From: Mastigias papua | Taxonomy: Eukaryota; Cnidaria; Scyphozoa; Rhizostomeae; Mastigiidae | Assembly (NCBI GenBank): GCA_964019165.1 | Contig: OZ025287.1 | Location: 5,440,844-5,504,843, forward strand | Direction of reading: 5' to 3' | Length of the DNA: 64,000 nt | Part shown: positions 11,971 to 23,619 of the stretch, one piece after another | Numbering within the stretch: position 1 is the first letter of the stretch | How the letters are laid out: every line of letters starts with the position of its first letter | The notes under the pieces: model-generated | Told to the model about the DNA's origin: nothing | Databases searched by the model: none | Seen by the model: only the letters and a program-made list of their open reading frames with translations | Position numbers and translations under genes: made by a program

Positions 11971-13020
11971 GTTTCTTATCAGCAAATGTGTAGTAGTAAC
12001 TAATCACTTCCATAAAATGATGCAGTAGCATTTGATGGCAATGTAATAAACAAAATAAGCCTTTGGATATAAATGAAAAAGTTTCATGGAGTTAGGGACA
12101 AATTCCACTTTCACAATTTCATATTGTATGATAACATCTTGTGTGATAAAGTGAAAGTAACTACCTGACAGGAAATCTCCTTTTTCCGGGGAGGATACAT
12201 AGCCTCTCCAATAGTACAAATCTTAATACATACCTGTCCTCAGTTAGATCATCCATATTCAAGTATGAGCTTTGAAACAACTTCCAGGCCATTGCATTGG
12301 ATCTCACATAGCGTGAATAAGGCATTCAGTGAGTTAGTCGGCATTAGTGAATAGATCTCAGATAAAGCTTCCATATCGTCACCCAATACGTGTAGGATAC
12401 AAGTGGGACAGACATATAGTGTTCTCAGTCAGACCAGTCCTCAGCAGTCAACTACTACAGACGTGCACAAGATGTTAATCGAGCGGCTTTGTGACTGTCG
12501 CTCGAGTTTTGATCAAAAAGGTCGCTTATTCTTTTAAATTTTGAAATGCCGCTCGATGTTTTACTCAAAGATGCCTCCCCATTGTTTTAAAATTTGATAT
12601 TTCGCTCGACTTTTTAACATTTAGACAATAAGTATGAATGGAATTGACAGCTCGCATATTCACTTGACATTTTCTATAGTGGTGAATTTGCAAAGCTCTA
12701 TTGTGTTGCGAACTGTCACTGTATTTTCTGTGGTACAGCACAATACGTCCGATGTAGAACTGAATCCTTGCATTTAGAGGTAGCATCCTTTGAAATGCAC
12801 TTAATGATGATATAAAACTTCTGAAAATGTAGCAGCATTCAAAAAGAAAATAATAGGCTGGAAGGGGGAAAATTGCAATTGTAGGCTATGTAGATAAAGG
12901 CTTTTATATATATTAAGTCTATTACGTATTATGTTAGATTTTTAGTTTTAGTTGGATTTAATTAGTTGCTATGGCTTGTCACTGTGTAACTAGAAATGTA
13001 TAACAACTATAAAGAGTGTT

Positions 13021-13021
<1 letters not shown>
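11971..13021. other. no recognisable gene
   Basis: No coding similarity. CGCTCGA-type motifs recur near 12500, 12550 and 12602, in AT-rich sequence, suggesting a decayed short repeat. Confidence 0.35.

Positions 13022-13065
<44 letters not shown>
13022..13065. repeat. (TAA)n microsatellite
   Basis: A run of about 14 AAT/TAA units. It explains the leucine run in the minus-strand frame across it. Confidence 0.95.
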
Positions 13066-13129
13066 TAATCCACCTTTTCTGGGACCTCTGCGACGCAACC
13101 ACGTGTCTCTGTAATAATCGAATCTGATT

Positions 13130-13381
13130 GCCTAGACCAGGGATCGGCAAACTACTGCCCACCATGTGTTTTTGTGCTGCCCAGAAACTTGTATGAAACA
13201 AAAGTAACTTTCTTTGTGTTCGTGTTCTATGAATTGATACAGTATAAATGCATTGACCGCATTGTAAACAGTTAAAATTGTGATGGCTACGGAGGACGGA
13301 TTATTTGTATGGCCCTTTAACAACTTAAAATTTGTGAATGCGGCCCTTGAACCGAAAAGTTTTCCCAACCCTGGGTTAGAC
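13130..13381. mobile_element. hAT-type MITE, 236 bp
   Basis: The ends are CAGGGATCGGCAAACTA at 13138 and, inverted, CAGGGTTGGGAAAACTT at 13373. Flanking 8-mers GCCTAGAC (13130-13137) and GGTTAGAC (13374-13381) match at 6 of 8 positions, fitting an aged 8-bp target duplication. CAG ends of this kind and an 8-bp duplication are typical of hAT elements. No coding capacity. Confidence 0.7.
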
Positions 13382-15000
13382 ACTCAACGCGGGGACGTTG
13401 GGACAAACAAAACACGGTAAGAGTCCTACATATCCAGCTTTCCTCTTCTGTTTACTTGTGAAGTATACAAATACTGATTAGGACCACGGCTTTCGTCGAT
13501 AGCAACTGTGAAGACTTTCAACGTATGTTTTGAAATGCACTACTTTTCAGGTGATTGCGCACGCCAATACAAAACCTGCAAGCCTTTTCTAAATTTTTGC
13601 TGCCACAAAGAAGATTTTTCTATGCATTGCATTTGGAATTTCTTTGCAACTAACTAGTCATGGTAAATCTCCATGTGAGGGGTTGGGGAACTGTTAAAGG
13701 CTGCCAATGTTAGTTTACTACGCCCGCTAGACAATCACAATTTGACGGCAGAAGCAATGGATTGGTTTTTGCGAGAGGAACATTCAAGGTATAAATTTTA
13801 TGCATCTAATGAGAGCAGAATTAAGTTGATGTACTAAATAAGTTGACGGAAAGATTTGTCTTAGCGAAGTACATACGCTAAGCGAGGAAACAGATTACAC
13901 AGTTCCGTTTAATTACCTTAGTCTTCCTAGACAAGAGATATTCGACATAAAGCCTACTCAATTCTTGATTTGCTTGTATGATGAGTACTTTTGGTTGGGT
14001 ATGGCCATTGAGGTTGACAAAGGAAATGAAGTTGTTCTAGTTAAGCTCCTGCATCGTCATTTCCCTACAATATCATTACATGGCCAGATCAAGAGCATGT
14101 TTATGGAGTCCCACTTTTGCAGCTAGTTTATATAACAAAAGCACCAACAGTATCTATTACACATCTATTACTCATATTTAAAGTCAATAACTGCTACTGT
14201 TGTCAGATTATGGACGGTTAACTTTTGAGAAGTTTTGCAAGATTTTTCACAATCCGCCATTTTAAATTTGGAAGCCAGAAAAACGCTTCAAAAATTCCAT
14301 GATGGTGTCAGGTATTCATCATCAGACCATGTATGTTATACAATTCTTGTATGAGGATATCAAAAATAATATCCAAGTTGGTAAAAAATTATGATAAAAT
14401 GCAGTTGAAGGCATTTGGAATTCCTCTCCTAACCCCAAAATAGAATAGATTTCTTCGGATTTCGATCAAATTTTGACCATATTTATCTAAATCTTTCAGT
14501 TTGAACTTTTGTAAATTTAAAGCAGTGATATCAAATTATATGGTAGCCATAAGTTGTAAGGGCTATTTTCTCTGTAAGAAAACTATAAAAATTCACGTTT
14601 ATCAATATTCATGGACGTTGCGACTGGGTTTAGGTATGTTCCTATCTACTTCATGAAGCTAAATGTTAAAAAACTGCTTGACGATCACCATATATATATA
14701 TAAGTGTTTTTCCGTGCTACACAAGTCCAATAACACAAGAGCATACTGACTTATTTCTTCAATCTTAAAATGCGAAGACGTCAGATAATTGATAGAAGGT
14801 AAGATGTTCAGCGTAAATTGTGTGCGTTAACACAGCATAGAAGTGCAGCATGTTCACTGGAATCAATGCCCCTCCAAACCACAGTTAAAGCATTTTCCCT
14901 TTTTTCTCCTTGGTTTTGACCCTTGGTGATGCGATTGAAAGTGAGTTGTTGATACCATTGCCTTCTCAACACTGGTAGTATTTACATCAGGGTTTTCATT
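13382..15000. other. no recognisable gene
   Basis: I see no coding similarity on either strand. There is a short (TA)n run near 14690. The last ~100 bp may belong to the copia remnant that follows. Confidence 0.4.
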
Positions 15001-15579
15001 TCACTTTCTTTCTTCATTTAGAAGTCTTGCTGTCACAAACTCCATGGTAAGAGTTTCAGCTCGGGATTCCAAAGCAACGATGAGATTACCGTACGAATCT
15101 GGTAAACTACATAACAGTGTCATTACCTGATCGTCTGCTGTCACCGATGCTCCCACTGAATCAAGTTGTTCTGCTAGTGCGTTCATTTTGTTGATATGCT
15201 GCATCATGCTATCAGACTCATCCATTGTCATGGGAAAATACCTCTTTCGCACAAATAATTTGTTTGCTAAGGACTTTACTTGATAATGGTTCTCCAACCT
15301 ATTCCATGCTTCTTGGGCGTTTTGCGACGATCGTACCAATGACAACTGATTGTCTCCCAGAGACAAACAAATGGTAGCTAACGCTTTCCTTGCTCGTTTC
15401 TTATACAGCTCCTTTTGTGCTTCGGTAATTGAAGTACCAACAGGCTCCCTCTCATCTCCAGAAACGATCCCCCAAAGATCTTTCTCCTCTAAGACCATCT
15501 GCATCTTGAATTCCCATAAATGAAAATTCTCCCCATTGAACCTGTCGATTCTTAGCGATGCACTGTCTTCAGAAACCAT
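15001..15579 (-). pseudogene. Ty1/copia gag
   Basis: A 192-residue open frame matches copia gag polyproteins: near the start FNGENFHLWEFKMQMVLEEKDLW (DUF4219-like, residues ~13-35), then AWNRLENHY, ANKLFVRKRYF, MTMDESDSMMQHINKM, LLCSLPDSYGNLIVAL, ending at ARLLNEERK. Zinc knuckle, protease, integrase and RT are absent, so it is a fragment even though this frame is open. The ATG near the FNGE block is a credible native start. Upstream on the minus strand lies a candidate primer site at 15619-15632. Confidence 0.85.
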
Positions 15580-15618
15580 CCTATGAAATACCTCGAACTG
15601 CCCTTGTCTATTTGCTCT

Positions 15619-15632
15619 CTGGGCCCATAACC
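15619..15632 (-). promoter_or_regulatory. candidate copia primer-binding site
   Basis: On the minus strand GGTTATGGGCCCAG lies about 40 bp before the gag start, where a copia primer-binding site just after the 5' LTR is expected. The LTR would then occupy sequence above 15632. No second LTR was found, so its extent cannot be set. Confidence 0.35.
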
Positions 15633-16928
15633 TTTTAGATATGTGTAAAATACGATGTTAAACACAGATAAACTTGCAAGCGTAGCGATTATACAAGCAT
15701 GAAACAGAACACATATTGAACGAAACTGAACTACGTAAACAATAAGCATAAAATTAAATCTAGTGTCTTTGATTGGCATGTGTTGGATTCTTTTCTATTT
15801 TCGTTTTCTGACGTATTTCAACACCTCATTGGCAAAGAATAACCCTCTTGTCAAACTTACACAAGTCACTTCGAAGATAGGCATACTTTCCTGTGCTGAC
15901 TTTCAAAATGATGTGTCAGATTTGTCTGGAAAGCTCACTATTGAAGGAATATAGCTGCCACAGCTGCTCGCTGTTCCTTAAAAAAGTTATCGAGCAATGT
16001 GTGAATACGAGAGCTGTCATTTTCAATGCTGTGTACAAGTTTGGAAGAATATCTGAGACAAATGAAGAAGTTTCCTTACCCTATTTACTAAGCTTAATGA
16101 TATTTGAAATCCCATTTCAAAAAATTGAAGACATTTCATACTCTAGTGATATTGGTACTCGTGTCCTGCTTCTGCGTATTTCTTTGTAGAGAAGAAACAA
16201 CTTGAGGCACGACGAGAATAGGACATGTGAGAACAGGACTGGAAGGAGAAAAAGGACAAAATAAAGCAAAGGCTGCAAAAGAATTGGCAGCCCGTTTGCT
16301 TAATAGTGCATGTTCTGTCGTCTATATGATTTCTTGCCATTTTGAGGAGTTGTCTCAAATGGCGAGAAAAGGAGATTTTGGCATTGTAATGATCAAATAA
16401 GATTTAGTTGAGAAGAACTTTGCAAAAATGATTGCAATGCTTTATATTAGAGGATTGAGAACACCTTTGGGCATTATTGAACGATTAATCTTAGTTAGAT
16501 ATGGATGAAGAGGTTTAAAGTAACAAAAACAAACTTAATGCGGAAGAAAGAGAACTGACAGAGATAAGGAATCAAGCAGACAAAGAACACTTACTGATTT
16601 TTCAAATAAGTTTTGCGTGCACGCACAAGAAAAAGTTTATTTGTTGTAATATTGATAGTGGGGATGTGTTTTAGTTAATTTGATAACCCATCATGAATTA
16701 GGAAAATTACATGATAGCCCAATATAACACAGCCAACAAATTTAATACTCTTCTAAAAATTTATCCACCTATGTACCCAGAATTGAAATTGACAGCTCCC
16801 TAATATTTCCCCTTTAAGCGTTGATGATGTGATATTTTGGCCTTTTGATTTTCAACTCAGTCACCCATGTACGCCAAGGATTACTTCGTACATCGCATTT
16901 GAGGACTATGGCTTGCTTGAAGACAGGT
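15633..16928. other. no recognisable gene
   Basis: A decayed coding-like stretch at 15893-16560 (+) includes CQICLESSLLKEYSCHSC and, after frame changes, charged sequence (EKKQLEARRE...). I do not recognise it and it has several stops. The start may be the remnant of the copia 5' LTR. Confidence 0.3.
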
Positions 16929-17029
16929 ATAATCACTGTCAAAGTCTTGATATACTTACATTACAGTACTTTTTAACTGATAGAGCAAACTCCCCCTCTC
17001 CCCCCTCAGAACAACGTTGAATCAATCTT
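16929..17029. mobile_element. left end of a TA-flanked MITE (family M1)
   Basis: TATAATCACTGTCAAAGTC at the left, followed by ACTTACATTAC, TAGAGCAAACTCCCC and CCCCCCTCAGAACAA, matches the left part of the MITE at 17617. The right half and right inverted end are missing. It adjoins the 5' edge of the LINE at 17030. Confidence 0.6.
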
Positions 17030-18926
17030 TAACTATGTAGAGTTAGATGGTAAAATATCACTTGCACTAACTAAATTCAATAACCATCCATGTATTATCA
17101 CTGTTGAACAGAACGTCGGTATTGCTCAAAATTTTCAATTTTCCTAAGTCTACCCATGGGATGCTGTGAAGTTTGTCGGGATATTAGATTCTAGCAAATC
17201 TACCAGTGGAAATATACGAAGTAAGATGATCAAGATGGGAAAAGATATCATATGACCATATCTAACTAACTTCATAAATCCAGCTTTATATAACTGCACT
17301 TTCCTAGACAAATTGAAGCCAGCTGATGTCTCAGCCAGTTTTGAAACAGATAATCCTTGATGGAAGGGAAATTGTAGGCCGATTCGTATTTTGGCTGCTC
17401 TGTCCTAAATATAGGAACGAAATATTGGTGTACAAATAAACAATCCATTTAAAGGAATACTATCTAACCTGCAATCCGGCTTCAGACAAAGATATAGCAT
17501 GCCTCATTTCGTGCAGCCGAAACGTTGAAAGGTGCCATGATACAAATGGCATTGCAGGTACTATTCTGATTGATTTGTCAAATCCATAGCACTGCATACC
17601 GCATGATTTACTCAGACAATCACTGCTAGAAGTCTTGGAACACTTACATTACTTTTTGACTCATAGAGCAAATTCCCCTCTCCCCCCTCAGAACAATATT
17701 TTTCATATGTATATATTTCATATTTGACTTGTTTGAGGAGGGTTGCCCTTCAACGGAAGCTGTAAAATGTTGAACATTGTAGAACAATGTTGAATTAATC
17801 AGGGGTTACTCGCAGCAGACACGTCAATTTGCTCTCAAATAGCACTCTAGCAACTAAGCTTTCACCTCAACATTGTTTTAGAGGGGGAAGGGATCAGTAG
17901 CTGTCGAATTTGACCGGAAATTTACTATTGTCAAATATACTTCATTATTCAGTAGGTGTTCCAAGGACTTTTGACAGTGATTGTAGCAAAGTTAGAGGCG
18001 TACGGTTTTCACATTGCGTATTAGAGCTGGTATGTAGCTACTAAACTAATCGGAAACAGAGAGTCAAAGTAGGTTCATCATATAGTACTTTTCAGAATAT
18101 CTCAACAGGTATTCCGCATTGGTCTGTGCTTGGCCCCCTACTTGTTGATATATTTATGAACGTTCTGCTCTACTTAGATCTAGAGTCTGAAATATGCAAT
18201 TTTGCTGATGACACAACAATTTATATATGTGACAGATCTATTGTTGATGCAATCATAGGAAACCTAGAGGAGGATCTACAAATAATTGTAGATTTGCAAA
18301 TCGTGAAAAATTTCAGATTATGTTTTTGGATCTCAAAAGAAACATCTCGTGCCTCAAAATCGATGGACAGAAAGTAAAGCAGAATGAGCTGTTGAACTGC
18401 TTGGGATCCACATAGACAATGAATTATTATTCGATCTGCATGTGAAAGAGCTTTGTTGAAAAACAAACCAAAAAAAACTATATGCAGTTTCCAGAATAAG
18501 ACCATTCATAAATAAAGAAAAAGCTAGAGTGCTTCTATCATTTCTTGTTATGTCAAATTTTGATACTGTTGCCTGATATTGATGTTTTGTAGCAAACTGC
18601 TAACAGAGATAAACAGGGCAAGTAAGCGTGGCTTGAGGTTTTTGTGTGAAGATTACGACTCATCATTTGAACAGGTCTTGATAACAGATGGAAGTATTAA
18701 AGCCCATCAAAGGAACATAGAGTTTTTTTGTAGAAAAGGATATACCTTACAATCTTCGCACCAAAGTACTATGCAAGCTTCCATCAGCACAGTCAAATCG
18801 ATATGGACTAAATGCTTTCTCGTTTAGAGGTAGTGTCCTACACAACCCTTTAGATGATGAAATAAAGAGAGCTGGTACCTTGGCATAATTCAAAAAGGGG
18901 GTCGCAAAGTTGGATAGCAAATCATG
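17030..18926 (+). pseudogene. CR1-like LINE, split by a MITE
   Basis: Degenerate coding runs in one direction: VELDGKISLALTKFNNHP (about 17040), PWDAVKFVGILDSSKS (about 17155), DKLKPADVSASFETDN (about 17310), SGFRQRYS, GTILIDLSNP..IPHDLL (RT motif A, about 17560). After the MITE it resumes exactly with AKLEAYGFH (17987). Then come SVLGPLLVDIF (about 18125), ICNFADDTTIY (FADD catalytic motif, about 18200), NKEKARVLL, NRASKRGLRFLCEDYDSSFEQ and a C-terminal RGSV block near 18830. Many stops and frameshifts. The same family appears on the minus strand at 62.5-63.2 kb. Confidence 0.85.
17617..17983. mobile_element. Tc1/mariner-like MITE (family M1), 367 bp
   Basis: The ends are CAATCACTGCTAGAAGTC and, inverted, CAATCACTGTCAAAAGTCC, each followed by TTGGAACAC(T/C)TAC. 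TA lies at 17984-17985; the left side reads GA, a likely mutated TA. It sits inside the LINE RT between IPHDLL and AKLEAYGFH. Internal C-rich and G-rich blocks (CCCCTCTCCCCCC and GAGGGGGAAGGG) and AACAATGTTG recur in the other copies. No transposase. Confidence 0.75.
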
Positions 18927-18929
18927 TAA

Positions 18930-19040
18930 TTGTTTAATTTGTATATAAGGGTTTATGTGTGTTATTATCTTATATCTTCTTTTTTAAAGAGTTGGTTTTA
19001 CTTAGTTTTTATTGACTATTTGAACTTACCTGCTTTAAAT
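18930..19040. other. short gap, nothing seen
   Basis: AT-rich sequence between the LINE 3' end and the microsatellite, without identifiable features. Confidence 0.4.
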
Positions 19041-19114
<74 letters not shown>

Positions 19115-19115
19115 A

Positions 19116-19147
<32 letters not shown>

Positions 19148-19148
19148 A

Positions 19149-19180
<32 letters not shown>

Positions 19181-19293
19181 AATGATGATGATGGTGATGA
19201 TGGTGATAATAATGATGATGGTGATGACGATGATGATGATGGTGATGATGATGATGATGATGATGATGATGGTGATAATGATGATGATGATGC

Positions 19294-19327
<34 letters not shown>

Positions 19328-19360
19328 CATGGTGATGATGATGATGATGATGATGATGAA
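19041..19360. repeat. (GAT)n microsatellite, ~320 bp
   Basis: More than 100 near-perfect GAT units with interspersed GGT, AAT and GAC variants. The long Met-rich and Ile-rich frames across it are artefacts of the repeat. It lies about 320 bp before a phosphatase exon, presumably in an intron. Confidence 0.98.
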
Positions 19361-19679
19361 GAGTATGCAGTTGCTAGCCACATTTAGTATCTCTTCTGTC
19401 CTAGTGTGAGCTTGTCGTATATTGTTTATTTTTCATTCCACTATTCCATTCCTCCATGGCTTGTGTTTCGTGGTTATAGGATCATGGAGTTTTGAATGGA
19501 CATGAAATGAATTGGATTGAAACTGTATACCTTTGTATGAGATACAGGACAACTTTGATCGACTTGCTATGAACCACACGGCAATTCTAAGATCGAAAGC
19601 CTGCACAGAAAACTGGTTAGCCTACGTTGCTTCTATCTTGTGCACCTCTGCTATTGACATTTATCATTTGCAATATAAG

Positions 19680-19791
19680 TTTTCTTAACCATGTACCTGA
19701 TTTGGTTTGGTCGGATCCTGAAGACGTGGAGACGTGGGCAGTAAGTCCAAGAGGTGCTGGATGGTTATTTGGTGCAAAAGTTGCTAATGAG
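19680..19791 (+). CDS. PPP6C: PP6-type phosphatase catalytic subunit, penultimate coding exon
   Basis: Serine/threonine phosphatase of the PPP family. The exon encodes [20 protein letters not shown], then [11 protein letters not shown], very close to the metazoan PP6 catalytic subunit over the same stretch. It ends after GAG at 19791, followed by the donor GTATGT; the phase is 0. The 5' edge is uncertain: the only nearby AG is at 19678-19679, and the few residues before DLVWSDPE (FLNHVP) do not match the expected PP6 sequence, so the exon start may be diverged, misplaced or damaged. Upstream catalytic exons (GDxHG, GDxVDRG, GNHE) were not found to the left. In other animals PP6 works with SAPS/ankyrin subunits. 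Confidence 0.8.
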
Positions 19792-20136
19792 GTATGTACT
19801 TTCGACTATTTCTACTTTGTCATACTTTTTGTCCTGAATGATCGTTCAGCAGCAAATTTAATGACATATCTCTGTTATTTTGCACATTTCGCCTGTGAAA
19901 CATAAGTTGTAACATAGCGTAACTTTTTGCTTTGGGTCATTTCATCCCAAGAAAGCAAACGGCTGTCAATTCATGTCTGTAGATTTTATTTATTTTTCTA
20001 CCATTGATAGGTATTCATAAGATAAGTCACCTGCCAAAAGTTCAGCCAGATAACTCAACTCATTTTTTAAATAACGATATTAGAATTTTTGGATACGAGC
20101 AAAATTTCTTGGAAAAGAGAATACTGTTATTTTTGG

Positions 20137-20765
20137 GCTCAAATATATTAAAACCGCATTAATTTGGTAGATTCTAGCCTAGACAGCCTTATTCTACGTA
20201 ATATTTACCAACAGACTCAAATATATAAAGTGGTACAGGAGACTCCATCTCAGAAACATTGCCTTCCAAACATCCAGAGAACTTTCAAAAATTGCGATAT
20301 GCATGGGACCCCAATTAATGACAATAGTTGTATAGCTTTCACCATCGTGCTCTACTTCAACTGGACGGAAATGCATATTCACTGCCGTGAAATAGGGAAT
20401 TTTTGAAAAATTTTCTAAAGTATGGTCTGCCAATCCCTCAAAACATTATATTCTACAATCACTGTTGTCATTTTGTTACAAATCGTTCACTTATGTTAAT
20501 TGACGGACCATACAGTAACATCCTAGCTAGACATGTCAGTACACATTTTGAAGAAAGAATTAAGAATGATCACAGCTCTGTTTAGAGACCTAACTATATG
20601 TAACGCTTTTTTATGTTGGATTCTGTTGCTATGGTAATATAGGCCAACAGAATCCAAAATATAAAGTGTTACATATAGCTTGGTCTCTAAACAGAGACTG
20701 TCTGTAGAATAAGGCTGTCTAGGCTGGAATTTACCAAATTAATTCGTTTTTAGTAATATTTGAGC
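20137..20765. mobile_element. foldback element in the PPP6C intron, 629 bp
   Basis: The ends GCTCAAATAT and ATATTTGAGC are inverted. The arms continue with ATTAATTTGGTA, TAGCCTAGACAGCC and TTATTCTAC (20158-20200), facing 20700-20747. A second inverted pair sits inside at 20574-20699. Flanks (ATTTTTGG left, ATTTTGAA right) give only a weak target duplication. No coding capacity; superfamily unknown. Confidence 0.6.
20574..20699. repeat. long imperfect hairpin
   Basis: Left arm 20574-20632 and right arm 20643-20699 pair over CTCTGTTTAGAGACC, CTATATGTAAC, and TTGGATTCTGTTG, with a small loop around 20633-20642. Transcribed with the intron, it would fold into a stem of roughly 55 bp. Confidence 0.75.
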
Positions 20766-22859
20766 ATTTTGAACCTTCTTTGTAAAAGCTGCATCAAATC
20801 AACCCCTGACGGTTTATACCTATAGAAATTTCGATTTGTTGATTAGAAATATTCCAATCTTATACTTATCAGACACATATCCGTCAAAGGTACTTGAGAA
20901 AAATATTTCTAAGTGTGGACACAGGTCTCATATTTGATGTCCTTGTTTCACTCAAAATGATTTGATAGATGCAAGATTTGATAAGTGAATACTCCAGATA
21001 AAAGAGCTCTTCCCAGAACGTGTGCTTTGCAATTTAAGACTATTTTTCGCACTTCTGACAGCGATGGTGATGCTGGAATTTCAAACTTTGATTATTTGAA
21101 GTAAACATGCTTTGACCTTAGGCTGTAAGAATAAATATTTCAGTCTCCCCCTTTAGTCAATTTCATTATCAGCATAATACTTTGGGTAACATTCTGTGTA
21201 AAATCATTTTCGCCACAGCACTTGTATGACAAGTTATTTATAGTCCAATTTATTTTCCTCCATCTGTTTCAATCAGCATTTATTCATCTAGGTCCTTGCT
21301 TAGATTACACATGTTATACTCATCTTGGGTTTAGTATGGACATATGGCCTAAAAATATTCGCAATTGATTAAAGATGAATTAGTCGACAAAATCAGATTT
21401 ATTGTAGAGATTAATAGAACATAATGAAATTAAGAGAGTCATTCCTTTTATTTATTATACAGAGTTTGCAAGTCTGAGAAATTGAAATTTTATCAGTGCG
21501 GATTGACTGATACATAGGCTTCTTATTCCTCATCAAAATATAGCGTGTTCACACTGTTTTGGATCTATTATAGACATTTTTAGACAGGACCATTATGCAT
21601 TTGCATTTTTCACAAATTGCCATGATACGACGTATTCTTGGCAAGAACCGATTAATATTGTTGGAGGTATTGCACTCTCCACATTCCCTAAAGGTTGCCC
21701 ATACATCCAGTGACCACCAAAGGGCTTTTTGGCATCTACTGTTCTTGTTTGTGCTAGACCTAGAATACAACCCAAGCTTAAATTGTTTCGCTTGTATACA
21801 AACATTTCTATTCGTTATTATATATTATAAGGTTTTTTCATGTATCGACAACAGACGCAAGAAACTGAGGACTTTGTTGCAGAGCTAGCTGTTTGTACAG
21901 AATTATCAGTATGCAATAGCGAAGAAACTAGAGCTAATATCTAAATACTAATATCATTCGCACCTGGCAACCGCATGTCGGGCCCCCTGCATTTGGATCC
22001 CTTCGAATTTGATCTACAGTAGTTTTCTAAGTGTAATCTGCTTGATGATACTTCCTTAAAAAGAAACCTATCCAACTCGCTCCTGGTCATCGCCACAACT
22101 GACCCAAAAACAGGTATCAGATGAATGGCTACTGTTTTAAATATTAAATTTTGTCGCCCCTATGTTATTGCTAGAAGTATGATCATTCTAGTTCCAGAAA
22201 ACTGCTAATGAATATTGTGCAAGTGCTTGCATGAAACTTCAATGATAGTTCTGTTGATAAATAGGTCATCCATTTGGTAAGTCCGCAAGAAAGGGGACTC
22301 CTAGTAAGCATGCATACTCGTACCAGGAGGGAGGGGGTCATATTTTCGCCATTTGGGTGTCTACGTACTGAATGAATTACCCCAACGTTTGCTAATGGAA
22401 ATATTTTCTTGTAATGTCAACAAGTACTTGGTTTTGCTAGAGGAGCAGACATGCGATCTCAGAATGTAACGATAAATACCTTTTTTGACATATAGTTAAT
22501 GATATTCGTGAGAATTCTCCCACTGAACATATAATGTTTTAGTATCTTACTTTTAGATTTTGGTTTTTTAGCTTTTGTGTCAGCTTACTATGAACACTTC
22601 AAAAGGCATGAAGCTGCTGTCGCTTTCATACCCTACGCTTTTAATGAGAATAAAACATTATTGCTTTTGAATGGAATTAGCAATACATACTTTTTGTGCT
22701 TTTTCGTACAGAAAGCTTGAGTTACCCATAGTCAAAGAGCAACACTACTGAAGTTTTCCCTCTTCAGAATGAATTTTTCGAAGTAAATATTGTTCTCCAT
22801 ATCCATTGTCCATTCATGTCATTTCTACTATAAATATTGTCCTCTCTCTTTCCTTTCAG

Positions 22860-23108
22860 TTCATGAGTACAAACAAACTGAGTTTGATATGTAGAGCTCA
22901 TCAGTTAGTCCATGAAGGTTATAAGTACATGTTTGATAACAATTTGGTAACAGTGTGGTCTGCTCCAAATTATTGTTATCGCTGTGGCAATATTGCTGCT
23001 GTGCTCAAGTTCACTGATGCTGAAAATAGAGAAGCAAAACTGTTTAGTGCTGTACCTGATTCTCAGAGAATAATTCCTTTGCGAAATTCTTCGCCCTATT
23101 TTCTATAA
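22860..23108 (+). CDS. PPP6C: PP6-type phosphatase catalytic subunit, last coding exon
   Basis: The frame from the acceptor to TAA encodes the PP6 C-terminus: [20 protein letters not shown], then [15 protein letters not shown], and the conserved terminal PYFL. The His in RAHQ and the SAPNYC loop are PPP catalytic-site elements. The terminal PYFL is the tail that is leucine-methylated in PP2A, PP4 and PP6. Compared with vertebrate PP6, [13 protein letters not shown] replaces the usual RxIPPRxTTPYFL, a mild change. No stop or frameshift interrupts the exon, so it could belong to an active gene. A poly(A) signal follows within 100 bp. Confidence 0.92.
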   Translation, partial: FMSTNKLSLICRAHQLVHEGYKYMFDNNLVTVWSAPNYCYRCGNIAAVLKFTDAENREAKLFSAVPDSQRIIPLRNSSPYFL

Positions 23109-23195
23109 TATTACTTGCTCATTCCTTTATTGTCAGTTAATTAAGTTGTCATGTTGAACTATTGTAGAATCTTGATAAATAATGGATCAAAGCAG

Positions 23196-23201
23196 AATAA
23201 A
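23196..23201 (+). terminator. candidate poly(A) signal of PPP6C
   Basis: AATAAA 88 bp after the phosphatase stop codon. Position and match are right; use is not demonstrated. Confidence 0.55.
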
Positions 23202-23619
23202 GGAAAGTACGGTACTTTGAATTGATTGACTTAACTGTTTGTTTTATATGATAATAACAGTGTTACATGTCAATTGTTTTGATAGTTATCGATAAAGAAA
23301 TATCACCCTGATACTGTATTTCCTTTGCAGTCTGTAGTAATTCTTAGCGAGTAATAGATTCAGCTCTTTCCGAAATATAATAAGAATTAACTGTGATTTT
23401 TTGCAATGGCCTTAAATAGTAAAGTTTGTATACCGATTTGTGTTTTCCGTTACAATTTTAATTTTGTAAGTAGCTTTTAAAAAAGGTTGTCTCCTAAATT
23501 GTGTATGAATTTTGTTGTAAGCGAGCTAGGTTCTTCTTGAAATGTGGAAACTATAAATACTCTTCCTGGTAAAACACCGATAACCACTTCTGTGGCAATG
23601 GTTGAATTTGAAAATAGGC

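Larger units (their letters stand above)
19792..22859 (+). other. PPP6C intron, 3,068 bp
   Basis: The donor is GTATGT at 19792 and the acceptor a pyrimidine-rich tract ending TTTCAG at 22859. Phase 0 joins NE to FMSTNK, matching the VTNE-F order of PP6. It contains the foldback element at 20137-20765. The rest shows nothing I recognise on either strand. Confidence 0.85.

Noticed and set aside
18930..19409. Long Met-rich (+) and Ile-rich (-) reading frames
   Set aside because: Both are translations of the (GAT)n microsatellite and have no non-repeat coding content.
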